Origin: CAZEHS01 sp964424355
Lineage (GTDB): Bacteria > Bacillota > Clostridia > Peptostreptococcales > Acidaminobacteraceae
Length of the DNA stretch: 64,000 nt
Direction: 5' to 3'
Assembly (NCBI GenBank): GCA_964424355.1
Contig: CAYRIO010000006.1
Coordinates: 1-64,000 of the forward strand
In this document: in pieces, positions 24,494 through 33,187 of the stretch
Layout of the letters: every line of letters starts with the position of its first letter
How positions within the stretch are numbered: position 1 is the stretch's first letter
Program-made: the position numbers and the translations under genes
The notes under the pieces: generated by a model
The model's input: the letters and a program-made list of their open reading frames with translations, nothing else
What the model was told of the DNA's origin: nothing
The model's database searches: none

Positions 24494-25449
24494 AGATTGT
24501 GGTCTTGGATGGATATGCATTGAACCCGGGTGACCTTTCCTGGGCAGAAATAGAGATCTTGGGAGAACTGAAGGTGTATGAACGGACGCCGGAGGAACTG
24601 ATTGTTGAGAGGGCCGGGGATGCGGAGATCCTGCTGCTCAACAAAACGCCCATGAGCAGCGAGACACTGAAAAAACTCAATCGGGTGCGGTTCATCGGGG
24701 TTCTGGCCACGGGTTACAACGTAGTGGATACTGAGGCGGCCCGAGAGCAGGGAATTCTGGTGACAAACATTCCGGCCTACAGCACCGCCTCCGTGGCCCA
24801 ACTGGTCTTCGCCCTGCTGCTAGAGATCTGCCACCATGTCGGGGACCATGACCGGTCTGTTCAGGCAGGAGAATGGACAGCCTGTCAGGATTACAGCTAT
24901 TGGAAACACCCGTTGATTGAACTGCAGGGTAAAATACTGGGAATCATCGGTGCGGGCCGGATCGGGCTGGCAGTAGCGACGATAGCTCAAGCCTTTGGCA
25001 TGCAGGTGGTGGCCTTCAGCCGGACGCCAAACAGTGCACACGAAAGTGAAAACTTCCGCTATGTGACCCTGGATGAGCTCTATGCCCAGTCGGACGTCAT
25101 CAGTCTCCACTGCCCGCTTTCTGAAAGCACTGAGGGGATGATCAATACTGCCGCCATTGCCAAGATGAAGCCGGGGGTCATCCTCATCAATACCTCCCGG
25201 GGCGGTCTTGTCCGGGAAGCGGACCTCGGAGAAGCGCTGCGCACGGGACATATTTTTGCGGCAGCCGTGGATGTGGTTTCCATAGAGCCCATCCAGTCAG
25301 GTAACCCTCTGTTGGGTGTGTCCAACTGCATCATCACCCCCCACATCGGCTGGGCGCCCTTGGAATCCCGGCGCAGGCTGATGGGAATCCTGGCAGATAA
25401 TATCCGCCAGTTTCAGGCGGGCACCCCAGTCAATGCCGTGAACGGATAA
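24490..25449 (+). CDS. D-2-hydroxyacid dehydrogenase (glycerate dehydrogenase-like)
   Basis: Protein of 319 residues. The NAD-binding Rossmann motif is GIIGAGRIGLAVATIAQAFG. The catalytic Arg-Glu-His set is present as NTSRGGLV, VVSIEPI and TPHIGW. It reduces 2-keto acids to D-2-hydroxy acids, and hydroxypyruvate/glycerate activity is likely from the resemblance to HprA-type enzymes. It overlaps the ABC ATPase by four bases, so the importer may bring in a hydroxy- or keto-acid related compound; that link is inferred from the operon only. Confidence 0.9.
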   Translation: MKIVVLDGYALNPGDLSWAEIEILGELKVYERTPEELIVERAGDAEILLLNKTPMSSETLKKLNRVRFIGVLATGYNVVDTEAAREQGILVTNIPAYSTASVAQLVFALLLEICHHVGDHDRSVQAGEWTACQDYSYWKHPLIELQGKILGIIGAGRIGLAVATIAQAFGMQVVAFSRTPNSAHESENFRYVTLDELYAQSDVISLHCPLSESTEGMINTAAIAKMKPGVILINTSRGGLVREADLGEALRTGHIFAAAVDVVSIEPIQSGNPLLGVSNCIITPHIGWAPLESRRRLMGILADNIRQFQAGTPVNAVNG

Positions 25450-25568
25450 CCTGCCTGAAAATTACTTGCTATCCGGCTTGTGGCGCAGCAGGAATAACGC
25501 CTGTGGCAGCGAAATTAATAATGTGTTTATAATGCATAAAACCCCGGTTCAGGTTATGATACTAAAGT

Positions 25569-25591
25569 GCGACCCGCATCGTGCGGGTCGC
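25569..25591 (+). promoter_or_regulatory. Leader hairpin just before the GNAT gene
   Basis: GCGACCCGCA-TCG-TGCGGGTCGC is a perfect 10-base-pair stem ending six bases before the ribosome site GGAGG (25597-25601). TATAAT at 25528-25533 and TATGAT at 25555-25560 are possible -10 boxes, without good -35 partners. A T-run is absent, so termination is unlikely; protection of the mRNA 5' end is one possibility. Confidence 0.45.
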
Positions 25592-25606
25592 GAAACGGAG
25601 GCATGC

Positions 25607-26461
25607 ATGCTGGATTTCAGACAGCTGATGCCGGCAGATGCCAGGCAGACGGCTGTGTTTTTGAACCGGTTTCCGGAGGAAACGCTGGAATTGACCGGAC
25701 GATTGGAGAAATACGGGTTGGCAAACACCCGCCTGCATAAAAAAGAAGGGGATTGGTTCGGTGTATTTGATGAAGGCGCATTGACCGGCGTCTTTCAATT
25801 TTCGAATCATCGAAGCTTTCTTTGTCATTATGTTGACGATGAGATTCTGAAGAAAGTGATTCTCCTGAAGACTCTTCGCCACTATGCCCCCAAAAATCTC
25901 AGCGGCACCCAGCACTGTATGGACCCTATCTATCAGATGCTTTCAAAATCTGTCAAGGATGTTCGCTACTCGGAGTGCTGGCAGATGTTCGCCCCTGCGG
26001 AAGCGGGGCCATCGGCAGGGAAACCTGAACTCCCAAACCTAGATTTCGTCGATGCGAGACAATATGATCTGAACCGGGCCATGGACTTCCTGATTGAAGC
26101 AGAAAAAGCGTTCGGGCGAAAGCCGCGGATGATCAATGATCTGAAACAGCGGATCATGGACCGCGAAGAGCAGGAAACCTACCTCTTCCTGCTGGCGGAG
26201 GGGGCCATTGTCGCCCAGGGGATGATCGAATACCAGACCTCCGGCTATGCCCAGATCAGTGCGGTGTATACGGCTCGGGCACTGAGAGGAAAGGGCTACG
26301 GCTCCAGCCTGATGCGGGAACTGATGCATCGGATCCGGGATTTAGGCACCCAACCGGCGCTGGTTGTTGAAAAAAGAAATACAGCAGCCCTTGCTCTGTA
26401 TGAAGAACTGGGCTTTGTGAAAGGCCCGGCATCCGTTGTCATCAATGTAGAAATAGAATAA
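25607..26461 (+). CDS. GNAT-family acetyltransferase
   Basis: Protein of 284 residues. The acetyl-CoA binding motif is in the C-terminal half: YAQISAVYTARALRGKGYGS (with RGKGYG), followed by VVEKRNTAALALYEELGFVK. The N-terminal half (1-130) has the layout of a second, degenerate GNAT-like domain (FGVFDEGALTGVFQFSNH). The ATG at 25607 has GGAGG five bases upstream; the frame is open from 25466 but that part is upstream leader. The substrate is unknown. It is followed after 8 bases by the pseudouridine synthase gene. Confidence 0.85.
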   Translation: MLDFRQLMPADARQTAVFLNRFPEETLELTGRLEKYGLANTRLHKKEGDWFGVFDEGALTGVFQFSNHRSFLCHYVDDEILKKVILLKTLRHYAPKNLSGTQHCMDPIYQMLSKSVKDVRYSECWQMFAPAEAGPSAGKPELPNLDFVDARQYDLNRAMDFLIEAEKAFGRKPRMINDLKQRIMDREEQETYLFLLAEGAIVAQGMIEYQTSGYAQISAVYTARALRGKGYGSSLMRELMHRIRDLGTQPALVVEKRNTAALALYEELGFVKGPASVVINVEIE

Positions 26462-26469
26462 GGAGCCCC

Positions 26470-27372
26470 ATGATAAAACTAACGATTGGCGAAAATGAAA
26501 AAGAACAGCGGTTGGACCGATTCCTTCTGAAATTGCTCAATAATGCAACACGCTCACAGGTGTTCTCTTGGATCCGCAAGAAAACCATCCGCGTCAACGG
26601 GAAGGGCGCCCAGGAAAACCAGCGGCTGGCCCTGGGAGATACCCTGGAGCTGCGCATCACAGAAGAAGCCTTTGAAACCCTGTCGAAGAAAACAGTGATT
26701 TCGCAAAAGGCTGCAGCCAAGCTGGAGATTGTCTATGAAGATGATGAAATCCTGGTTGTGAACAAGCCTGCCGGGCTGTTGACCCATCCGGATAAGGATG
26801 AATACCAGAACACCCTGGCAACCCAGGTTCAGCTGTATCTGCAGGAGTCCTGCTCCCGGACCTTCAGACCGGCCAGTATCCAGCGGCTGGACAAGAACAC
26901 CAGCGGATTGGTGATATTCGGCAAGACCTACGACGCCCTGAAGAAATACAACGAACTGATGCGGGAACGGGAGATCCACAAGTTCTACCTGTGTATCGTT
27001 GAAGGCAATGTGAATGAAGCAGGTGAAGTTGAAGGATACATCGCGAAGGATGGCGATTCGAACACCGTCAGCATCGTGTTCGAGCCCGATGATTATCATC
27101 AGACCTACGTGCATACCCGTTACCGTCCGTTGAAACAGGGTAAAGAGCACACCATGCTGGAAGTGGAACTTCTGACGGGCCGGTCCCACCAGATCCGTGC
27201 TTCTCTGGGAGCCATCGGCCACCCTATTTACGGGGATGCTAAATATGGCGCGGAGAGCCGCCGAAAGAAATTCCAAGTGCTCCACGCCTGGAAAGTGATC
27301 CTGGAAGGCCGTGAATTCACATGCCCCAGCACTGAAATGGATCAAATCTGGAAAACACTGAATCAAGCGTAG
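26470..27372 (+). CDS. RluA-family 23S rRNA pseudouridine synthase
   Basis: Protein of 300 residues. An S4 RNA-binding domain is at 13-70 (RLDRFLLKLLNNATRSQVFS), then the catalytic domain with motif QRLDKNTSGLVIF, where Asp141 is the catalytic aspartate. The closing motif GRSHQIRASLGAIGHPIYGD is typical of the RluC/RluD group. It converts specific uridines in 23S rRNA to pseudouridine. The gap to the previous gene is 8 bases and to the next is 28, so it is in the middle of a transcript. Confidence 0.93.
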   Translation: MIKLTIGENEKEQRLDRFLLKLLNNATRSQVFSWIRKKTIRVNGKGAQENQRLALGDTLELRITEEAFETLSKKTVISQKAAAKLEIVYEDDEILVVNKPAGLLTHPDKDEYQNTLATQVQLYLQESCSRTFRPASIQRLDKNTSGLVIFGKTYDALKKYNELMREREIHKFYLCIVEGNVNEAGEVEGYIAKDGDSNTVSIVFEPDDYHQTYVHTRYRPLKQGKEHTMLEVELLTGRSHQIRASLGAIGHPIYGDAKYGAESRRKKFQVLHAWKVILEGREFTCPSTEMDQIWKTLNQA

Positions 27373-27400
27373 TGAAACTGTCTTTTGGGAGGGAAACCCT

Positions 27401-28225
27401 GTGATAAAATCCTATCGGATCATCGAAAAACTCATAGACCGTTACGATTACGGCGGAGCCTTGGAGCTGATGGGTGAAGAGAAACTCACGGGTACCGTCC
27501 CTGCGATTCTCGTTGATTCCTGCCGGTATGCCATCAATTTCGATTTTGCCACGGCCATGCACATCCTCAACGAGCTGCCTCAGGAAACCCGGGACGAGAA
27601 GACCATCAGAGAGCTCACCAAGAACCTGAGGGAACTCATTGCCGGGGACCCCAACGCTATCTTTTCCGAGCTGCTGGAGAATATCAAGTTCCAGGTGGTC
27701 AATGAACAGTTCATCGATTTCCTGGGGCGGGTCTACCGGTGCAAGGAGGCCATCTTCAAATACATTTTTGTTAAAAAACACTTGAATATCAACCGGTTCA
27801 GCTTTCACATCGAGGTGATGCAAAAGCGGAACATCTTAAAGATCCTCAACAAGAAATACAAGATATTCAATGCCAACCTGGTTTATGGCATCAGTACCTA
27901 TATTCAGCGGAATCTCCGGGAAGAGCCCCGGTATATTGAAATCGCCCGGGTCATGAACGCTCAGAAAATGGACGATCTGATAGAGCTGCGCAACAGTTCT
28001 ATTGTGGGCCATGGTTTTACCGGGGTCAGCATTGATGATATCTACAAGGTCTATGGGAATCCGTACAACGTCCTGGATGACTTCAAGGAGTGCCTCACCA
28101 AGCTGGAAATCCGTTTGAACCGCTATAAATACAGTATCATCAATGACTATATCAAAGATGAACTCCATAAGATCCACATCCAGGGTCTTGATGCGAGCCA
28201 GGCGTTGGCTCTTGAATCCGAGTAA
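27401..28225 (+). CDS. Stand-alone HEPN-like protein (Csm6-type RNase domain candidate)
   Basis: Protein of 274 residues, all helical by eye, with no membrane segment. The N-terminus (LIDRYDYGGALELM, residues 11-24) and the C-terminal motif LRNSSIVGHGFTGVS contain Arg197-Asn198 and His204, an R-x6-H signature as in HEPN ribonucleases. The flanking sequence resembles the HEPN (6H) half of Csm6-like CRISPR effectors. A CARF sensor domain is absent, and no cas gene or CRISPR array is in the window. Start GTG at 27401 has GGGAGGG seven bases upstream. It sits between rluA-type and lepB genes. RNase function is inference from the motif; a degenerate or structural role is possible. Confidence 0.65.
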   Translation: MIKSYRIIEKLIDRYDYGGALELMGEEKLTGTVPAILVDSCRYAINFDFATAMHILNELPQETRDEKTIRELTKNLRELIAGDPNAIFSELLENIKFQVVNEQFIDFLGRVYRCKEAIFKYIFVKKHLNINRFSFHIEVMQKRNILKILNKKYKIFNANLVYGISTYIQRNLREEPRYIEIARVMNAQKMDDLIELRNSSIVGHGFTGVSIDDIYKVYGNPYNVLDDFKECLTKLEIRLNRYKYSIINDYIKDELHKIHIQGLDASQALALESE

Positions 28226-28237
28226 GAGGTGAATCCC

Positions 28238-28759
28238 GTGATAAATGAAGTGAAGGAATGGCTCCAGTCCCTCCTGTTCTCGGTGGTGGTGGTGGGCCTG
28301 TTGATGATTTTTATCCAGCCAACGCTGGTAAAGGGAGATTCCATGTTCCCGACCATCCAGGAGAACAACTACCTGGTAATTGAAAAAATATCCTATTGGT
28401 TCAGAGCACCCGCCTACGGGGAGGTCATCGTCTTCAAATCCCATTTGCCTGAGAATTCATTCAGGAACAAGGATCTGATCAAACGGATCATCGGCTTGCC
28501 CGGCGACACCATTGTGATCAAGGACGGCATCGTCACAAGGAACGGTACGGCGCTGAAGGAGCCTTACATCGCCGAACCCTTTACCTTTGGGGATCTCGCT
28601 GTCACCATTCCGGCGGATTCAGTCTTCATCCTGGGAGATAACCGGGCGGTCAGTCGAGACAGCCGGGATCCGGCTGTGGGGTTCGTGCCGATAAAAAGCA
28701 TCCGCGGAAAAATACTGCTGCGACTTTTCCCGTTTAACGAGATGGGTTCGGTGGAATAA
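28238..28759 (+). CDS. lepB: Signal peptidase I
   Basis: Protein of 173 residues. An N-terminal membrane helix (LLFSVVVVGLLMIFI) is followed by the catalytic serine in VKGDSMFPTI (Ser35) and the general-base lysine in LIKRIIGLPGD (Lys82), then box E GDNRAVSRDSRDP. It removes signal peptides from exported proteins outside the membrane. GTG at 28238 is preferred for the AAGAGGTG spacing; GTG at 28229 is possible. It directly follows the HEPN-like gene. Confidence 0.94.
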   Translation: MINEVKEWLQSLLFSVVVVGLLMIFIQPTLVKGDSMFPTIQENNYLVIEKISYWFRAPAYGEVIVFKSHLPENSFRNKDLIKRIIGLPGDTIVIKDGIVTRNGTALKEPYIAEPFTFGDLAVTIPADSVFILGDNRAVSRDSRDPAVGFVPIKSIRGKILLRLFPFNEMGSVE

Positions 28760-28797
28760 ATAGCATATCATATCCTCACACCAACGGAGGCTGCCCT

Positions 28798-30468
28798 ATG
28801 AGCAAACACACCATCGAAGCGGTGATCGACAATGAGCCTGTATCCATCGACGTCCCGGTGAGGGTTGAGGAATTCGTCAGCGAATTTCAGCCACGCCATA
28901 AAGCTCAGATTGTTGCAGCCCTTGTCAACAACGAGCTGAAGGAACTGAGTCATAAACTGGAGGATGCAGGTGCCTGCGTTCAATTTGTTGATCTGACCAG
29001 TGAGGATGGGATCCGTATTTATCAGCGGAGCCTGAGTTTTGTGTTCATCCGCGCCACCATGGAAATTTTTTACGGCTGCAAGGTGAAGGTGCATCATTCT
29101 CTGAGCAAAGGCCTGTACTGCGAGTTTGATTATAACCGTGAACTGAGCGCCGACGATATCAGCCAGATTCGGCAGCGGATGCAGGAAATCATCGATAAGA
29201 ATGAGCCCTTCCTGAAAGAAACCGTATCCACCGAGGTGGCTACCCGCCTGTTCAATCAGCATGGGATGGAAGCGAAAGAAAAGCTGATGAAATACCGACG
29301 CCATGAGTACATTCACCTCTATGCCCTGGGGTGGCTCAAGGACTATTTCTATGGCTACATGGTTCCCAGCACCGGCTACCTGAAGATTTTCGGATTGATT
29401 CCCTATGATAAGGGCGTGATCCTTCAGCACCCCACCAAGTATTCCCCGGATAGTCTGCCGGAATTCCAGGAGCATAAGCAGCTGGCCCGGATATACTCCG
29501 AGGCGGAGGAATGGGCTCATATCCTGGATATTTCTTATGTAGCCAATTTGAATGAACGGATCGAATCGAACCGTCACGGAGAATTGATCCAGGTGGCAGA
29601 GGCGCTCCACGAGAAGAAAGTGGGGCAGATTGCTGATTTGATCACTGCCCAGGGGGCACGGGTTGTGTTGATTGCCGGACCGTCTTCGTCTGGAAAAACA
29701 ACCTTCGCACACCGGCTGATGGTCCAGCTGCGGGTAAATGGCCTGCGACCCATCACCCTATCCACGGATGATTATTTTGTGGATCGGGAGAAAACTCCGT
29801 TGGACGAGGATGGGAACTTCGATTTCGAATCCATCGATTCTGTGAATGTCGGGCAGTTCAATGAGGTTTTGACCCGGCTCCTGAATGGGGAATCCGTGAG
29901 CATGCCGATTTTCAACTTCAAATTGGGTAAACAGGAGTTCCCGGGCAAATTCTTGCAGATCGGGCCCAAGCAGCCCATCATCATCGAAGGGATCCATGGT
30001 CTGAATGATCGTCTGACCGCAATGATCCCGAAGGATGAGAAGTTCAAGATCTATATCAGCGCCCTGACCTCCCTGAACGTGGATGACCACAACCGCATTC
30101 CAACAACGGATACCCGGCTGCTCCGGCGCATCGTCAGGGACAGTAAATACCGCGGTCATTCCGCCAAACGGACCATCTCCATGTGGCCCTCAGTGAGACG
30201 TGGGGAGGAACGCAATATCTTCCCCTTCCAGGAAAGTGCCGATGCCATGTTCAATTCGGCCCTGCCTTATGAACTGGCGGTTCTGAAGCGCTATGCCGAT
30301 CCGCTGCTCCGTGAAATAAAAGAGAACGAACCTGAATATTCTGAAGCCAAACGGCTCCTTAAATTCCTCCATTATTTCTTGGTGATTGAGGATGAAAGCC
30401 TGATTCTGCAGACCTCCATCCTGAAGGAATTCATCGGAGGCAGCTGTTTCCATGATCAAACGGAGTAA
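28798..30468 (+). CDS. Nucleoside kinase with N-terminal TGS/threonyl-tRNA synthetase-like region
   Basis: Protein of 556 residues. Residues 1-250 resemble the TGS plus second-additional-domain part of threonyl-tRNA synthetases (AALVNNELKELSHKLE, DGIRIYQRSLSFVFI). Residues 270-556 form a uridine kinase-like domain with P-loop AGPSSSGKTT (293-302), STDDYFVDR and EGIHGLND. This fusion is widespread in clostridia and is annotated as nucleoside kinase; the N-terminal role is unclear. GGAGG before the ATG supports the start. A strong terminator follows. Confidence 0.9.
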   Translation: MSKHTIEAVIDNEPVSIDVPVRVEEFVSEFQPRHKAQIVAALVNNELKELSHKLEDAGACVQFVDLTSEDGIRIYQRSLSFVFIRATMEIFYGCKVKVHHSLSKGLYCEFDYNRELSADDISQIRQRMQEIIDKNEPFLKETVSTEVATRLFNQHGMEAKEKLMKYRRHEYIHLYALGWLKDYFYGYMVPSTGYLKIFGLIPYDKGVILQHPTKYSPDSLPEFQEHKQLARIYSEAEEWAHILDISYVANLNERIESNRHGELIQVAEALHEKKVGQIADLITAQGARVVLIAGPSSSGKTTFAHRLMVQLRVNGLRPITLSTDDYFVDREKTPLDEDGNFDFESIDSVNVGQFNEVLTRLLNGESVSMPIFNFKLGKQEFPGKFLQIGPKQPIIIEGIHGLNDRLTAMIPKDEKFKIYISALTSLNVDDHNRIPTTDTRLLRRIVRDSKYRGHSAKRTISMWPSVRRGEERNIFPFQESADAMFNSALPYELAVLKRYADPLLREIKENEPEYSEAKRLLKFLHYFLVIEDESLILQTSILKEFIGGSCFHDQTE

Positions 30469-30500
30469 TGCCCACTCCCGTGGACAGTGGACGCAATAAA

Positions 30501-30537
30501 AAAACCCAAAAGGAGACGCCTCTTTTTGGGTTTTAAT
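30501..30537 (+). terminator. Terminator after the nucleoside kinase gene
   Basis: A 15-base-pair stem (30501-30515 with 30520-30534, one G-U pair) with a four-base loop begins with AAAA and ends with TTTT. Confidence 0.8.
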
Positions 30538-30560
30538 CCTTTTATTTGGATACCGTGCTA

Positions 30561-30588
30561 TTGAAACCAAATGAAGGGGTGTTATAAT
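30561..30588 (+). promoter_or_regulatory. Sigma-A promoter for the SpoIIE-type phosphatase gene
   Basis: TTGAAA (30561-30566) and TATAAT (30583-30588) are separated by 16 bases, with an extended -10 TG at 30580-30581. Confidence 0.68.
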
Positions 30589-30652
30589 GAAAATAGGCGT
30601 AAAATCCCTTTGAATTCAAGCTGCTGGTCAAGACGAACGTTGGAGGTTCATC

Positions 30653-32320
30653 ATGTTTGAAGCCCGGGACGAGTCCCGAATCAATCTATTCAGCAGCTAT
30701 ATGAGCCTGATCATGGCATTTGTCGGTTCCAGTCTGGCATTCATTCTTTTTCTGTTCCAGAGCGAATCCATCTATGGGCTGATGAACATACAGGATTTTC
30801 AAACAACCAATATGATGGTCAGCATGGCTGGCATCATCATTATCTTCCTGCTCTTCAATACCAGCTATTATTCGCTGATCAGCTATCGGCGGCGGCGTAT
30901 GCTTGTACTGTCCACCACATTTCTGGGGGCGGGCTGTATCCAGCTTTTGGGGATCATCCATGGCTACCCGCACTTTTCTCTGGCGGCGGATTCGGTGAGC
31001 CAGGAATTGATTTATGGCACATTCCCCAGGCTGATCATAGGAATCGGCGTCCTTTGGGGCTCCATGATGTCTCAGGAAACCGAGCTCGCAATGAGCAACT
31101 CCAAAAGTGTCAAGCTTGTGCCTGTTCTTGCGGCCGGACTCATCATCTGGTTCAGCCAATGGCTCAGCGGCAAGTTGCTCGTCATGGCACCTCACACGGA
31201 TCTGCGGCTGGTGCAAATGCTCTTTGAGTACATGACCGCTGCGGCCTATGTCCTGTCAGTCGTTTCTTATTTGCGCGTGTACAGCTTGACAAAAAATACG
31301 TTTGTTCTCCAAGCTGCCTCAGCTTTCGTGGTCCTCATCTTTTCTCAGGCGCTGAAAATCGCTTATGGTTTGCCGCCGGAACTGACAGATGTCGCTTTTG
31401 GAAGCTTTCAGATGGCGGGGCTCAGCATCTTCTTCGTGGCGATGTTCCGGAACAATATTGATATCCCCTTGGCTGAGCTGGTGAATGCGGAAAAGCAGAT
31501 CAAACTCTATGCGGAAAACCTTGAAAAGATCGTGGAACGCAGGACCGCAGAAATCAGGCAGGTCAATGCCCGGTTCATTCGAGAGATGGATTACGCCCGC
31601 AGCATTCAGCAGTCCCTGCTCCCGCTTAAACGCCTGAACTTCAAGAAAGTAGCCTTTTATTCAGAGTACTATCCCTGTGAGCGTCTCAGCGGGGATTTCT
31701 ATGATATTTATCGGATTGACGATGATCATGTTGGCATGTATGTTTTGGATGTGTCAGGTCATGGGATTTCCGCTGCGCTGATGACGATGTTCTGCAATAA
31801 CTACATTAAGTCCACCGAGCGTCTGATCAAGCGTTATCGCGGGCTTAAACCCCATCGGAACCTGAAGCATTTCTATGAAGAATTCAACAAGATGAACTTT
31901 CCGGAAGAGATGCACATGGTTATCTTCTTCGCGTCGTACAACCTGGTAACGCAGGTGCTTACGTACTCTTCCGGGGGCATGAACTGCCATCCGATCCTGA
32001 TCAGGCAGGATGGTACATGGGAATATCTGGACAAAAGCCAGGGGTTCCCCATCTGCAGGCTCAGTGACTTCTTTGAGCCGGAATACACCAGTGAATTCAT
32101 CCATCTCAGGGATGGAGATCGCCTCATTTTCTACACCGATGGCTTGGTGGACAAAGATAAGAACCGTATCCTGGATCAGGATGAGCTGGTCCAACTGATG
32201 CTCCAGTACCGGGATAAACCTGTAAAGACCTTGAATCGGGCCCTCACGGACAAGGTTGGGAGCGTAGCTGCGGAGCTTGATGATGATGTGACCTATTTCA
32301 TCATGGATATCGGCATTTGA
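30653..32320 (+). CDS. Multi-span membrane protein with SpoIIE-type PP2C phosphatase domain
   Basis: Protein of 555 residues. Residues 15-275 hold about eight membrane helices in a MASE-like sensor layout. A helical linker (ENLEKIVERRTAEIRQVNAR) leads to a phosphatase domain from about residue 315: SIQQSLLP, then ERLSGDFYDIYRIDDDHVG and VLDVSGHGISAALM, then FYTDGLVD and DDDVTYFIM. The metal-binding aspartates of the PP2C core are present. Such proteins dephosphorylate STAS-type anti-anti-sigma factors; a STAS-like protein is encoded at 49.9 kb but no link is proven. GGAGG precedes the ATG. Confidence 0.88.
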   Translation: MFEARDESRINLFSSYMSLIMAFVGSSLAFILFLFQSESIYGLMNIQDFQTTNMMVSMAGIIIIFLLFNTSYYSLISYRRRRMLVLSTTFLGAGCIQLLGIIHGYPHFSLAADSVSQELIYGTFPRLIIGIGVLWGSMMSQETELAMSNSKSVKLVPVLAAGLIIWFSQWLSGKLLVMAPHTDLRLVQMLFEYMTAAAYVLSVVSYLRVYSLTKNTFVLQAASAFVVLIFSQALKIAYGLPPELTDVAFGSFQMAGLSIFFVAMFRNNIDIPLAELVNAEKQIKLYAENLEKIVERRTAEIRQVNARFIREMDYARSIQQSLLPLKRLNFKKVAFYSEYYPCERLSGDFYDIYRIDDDHVGMYVLDVSGHGISAALMTMFCNNYIKSTERLIKRYRGLKPHRNLKHFYEEFNKMNFPEEMHMVIFFASYNLVTQVLTYSSGGMNCHPILIRQDGTWEYLDKSQGFPICRLSDFFEPEYTSEFIHLRDGDRLIFYTDGLVDKDKNRILDQDELVQLMLQYRDKPVKTLNRALTDKVGSVAAELDDDVTYFIMDIGI

Positions 32321-32407
32321 CAAGTCTCTGGGATGTAACTATAATTGTCGGTAGTATCTGAAAATGTTACATTTCCGCAATATATCAAGCGTGAGGGGAC
32401 ATCAGCT

Positions 32408-32965
32408 GTGAAAGATGTAGAAATTTTGTCTGATTTAAAACAAATCAAAGCAGTTTCACATGTGTATCGCATTCGTATCCTGGAAGCATTTCATGAGAAG
32501 TCAGCGACTGCAAAACAGATATCCGACCGTCTCAACGAGCCCCACGCCAAGGTGAATTATCACATTAAGGCATTGGTCAATGTAGCGATTCTGGAACCGG
32601 CGGGGGAGAATATCCGGATGGGTATTGTTGAAAAATACTACCAACCCGTTGCAAAATCATTCCGCGTGGATTCCAGTGTCATGAAAATGAGCGACGCTCA
32701 AATCAAAGCTTCAGTGGACCATGCCTCGGTTGCTGCTTTCGAAAGGGCTTCCCGACAATTTTATGAATCCCTTGAACTGAAAGAACGGATCGTGGCAAAC
32801 CGGATCACCAACATTCCGGAGATTTATCTCACCGATTCCGAGGCGAAAGATTTTTTTTCAGAGTTTGATAAACTCATCCATGACTATGCTGTTCGCTACA
32901 AAGAGCCCCGGCCTGAAAGTACACGACATTTCACCAGCCTGCTGTTGGTGCCCTGCGGGAAATGA
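32408..32965 (+). CDS. Winged-helix transcriptional regulator (ArsR-like)
   Basis: Protein of 185 residues. The N-terminal winged helix covers about 5-70: SHVYRIRILEAFHEKSATAK, then the recognition helix region EPHAKVNYHIKALVNVAIL. The C-terminal 110 residues have no family I recognise (VSRVDSS-type start, helical). The GTG at 32408 is chosen with GAGGGG upstream; the frame extends to 32345 without a ribosome site. It is possibly co-transcribed with the phosphatase gene. The target is unknown. Confidence 0.8.
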   Translation: MKDVEILSDLKQIKAVSHVYRIRILEAFHEKSATAKQISDRLNEPHAKVNYHIKALVNVAILEPAGENIRMGIVEKYYQPVAKSFRVDSSVMKMSDAQIKASVDHASVAAFERASRQFYESLELKERIVANRITNIPEIYLTDSEAKDFFSEFDKLIHDYAVRYKEPRPESTRHFTSLLLVPCGK

Positions 32966-32987
32966 AACGATGGTCTGACACAATCAG

Positions 32988-33024
32988 AGAATTGAAGGAT
33001 ATCTTTCGATTCTTTTTTTATTTT
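32988..33024 (+). terminator. Terminator after the HTH regulator
   Basis: An 11-base-pair stem (32988-32998 with 33003-33013, two G-U pairs) and an ATAT loop are followed by a run of seven T and further T-rich DNA. Confidence 0.75.
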
Positions 33025-33083
33025 GTTCGTTTCTCACTGACAGGGGGTACAGAACTATATACACAGGGAAGTTGTGTAAATGT

Positions 33084-33111
33084 TTGCGTATGGCGAACAA
33101 TATTGTATAAT
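33084..33111 (+). promoter_or_regulatory. Sigma-A promoter for the kbl-like gene
   Basis: TTGCGT (33084-33089) and a perfect TATAAT (33106-33111) are separated by 16 bases. The start codon is 77 bases downstream. Confidence 0.6.
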
Positions 33112-33187
33112 TAGAGGGTAGAGTTACAGAGTGTATGCGATGCGTGGTTGACGAGGCCCGCGAATCCACAAAAGGGAGGCAATACAT

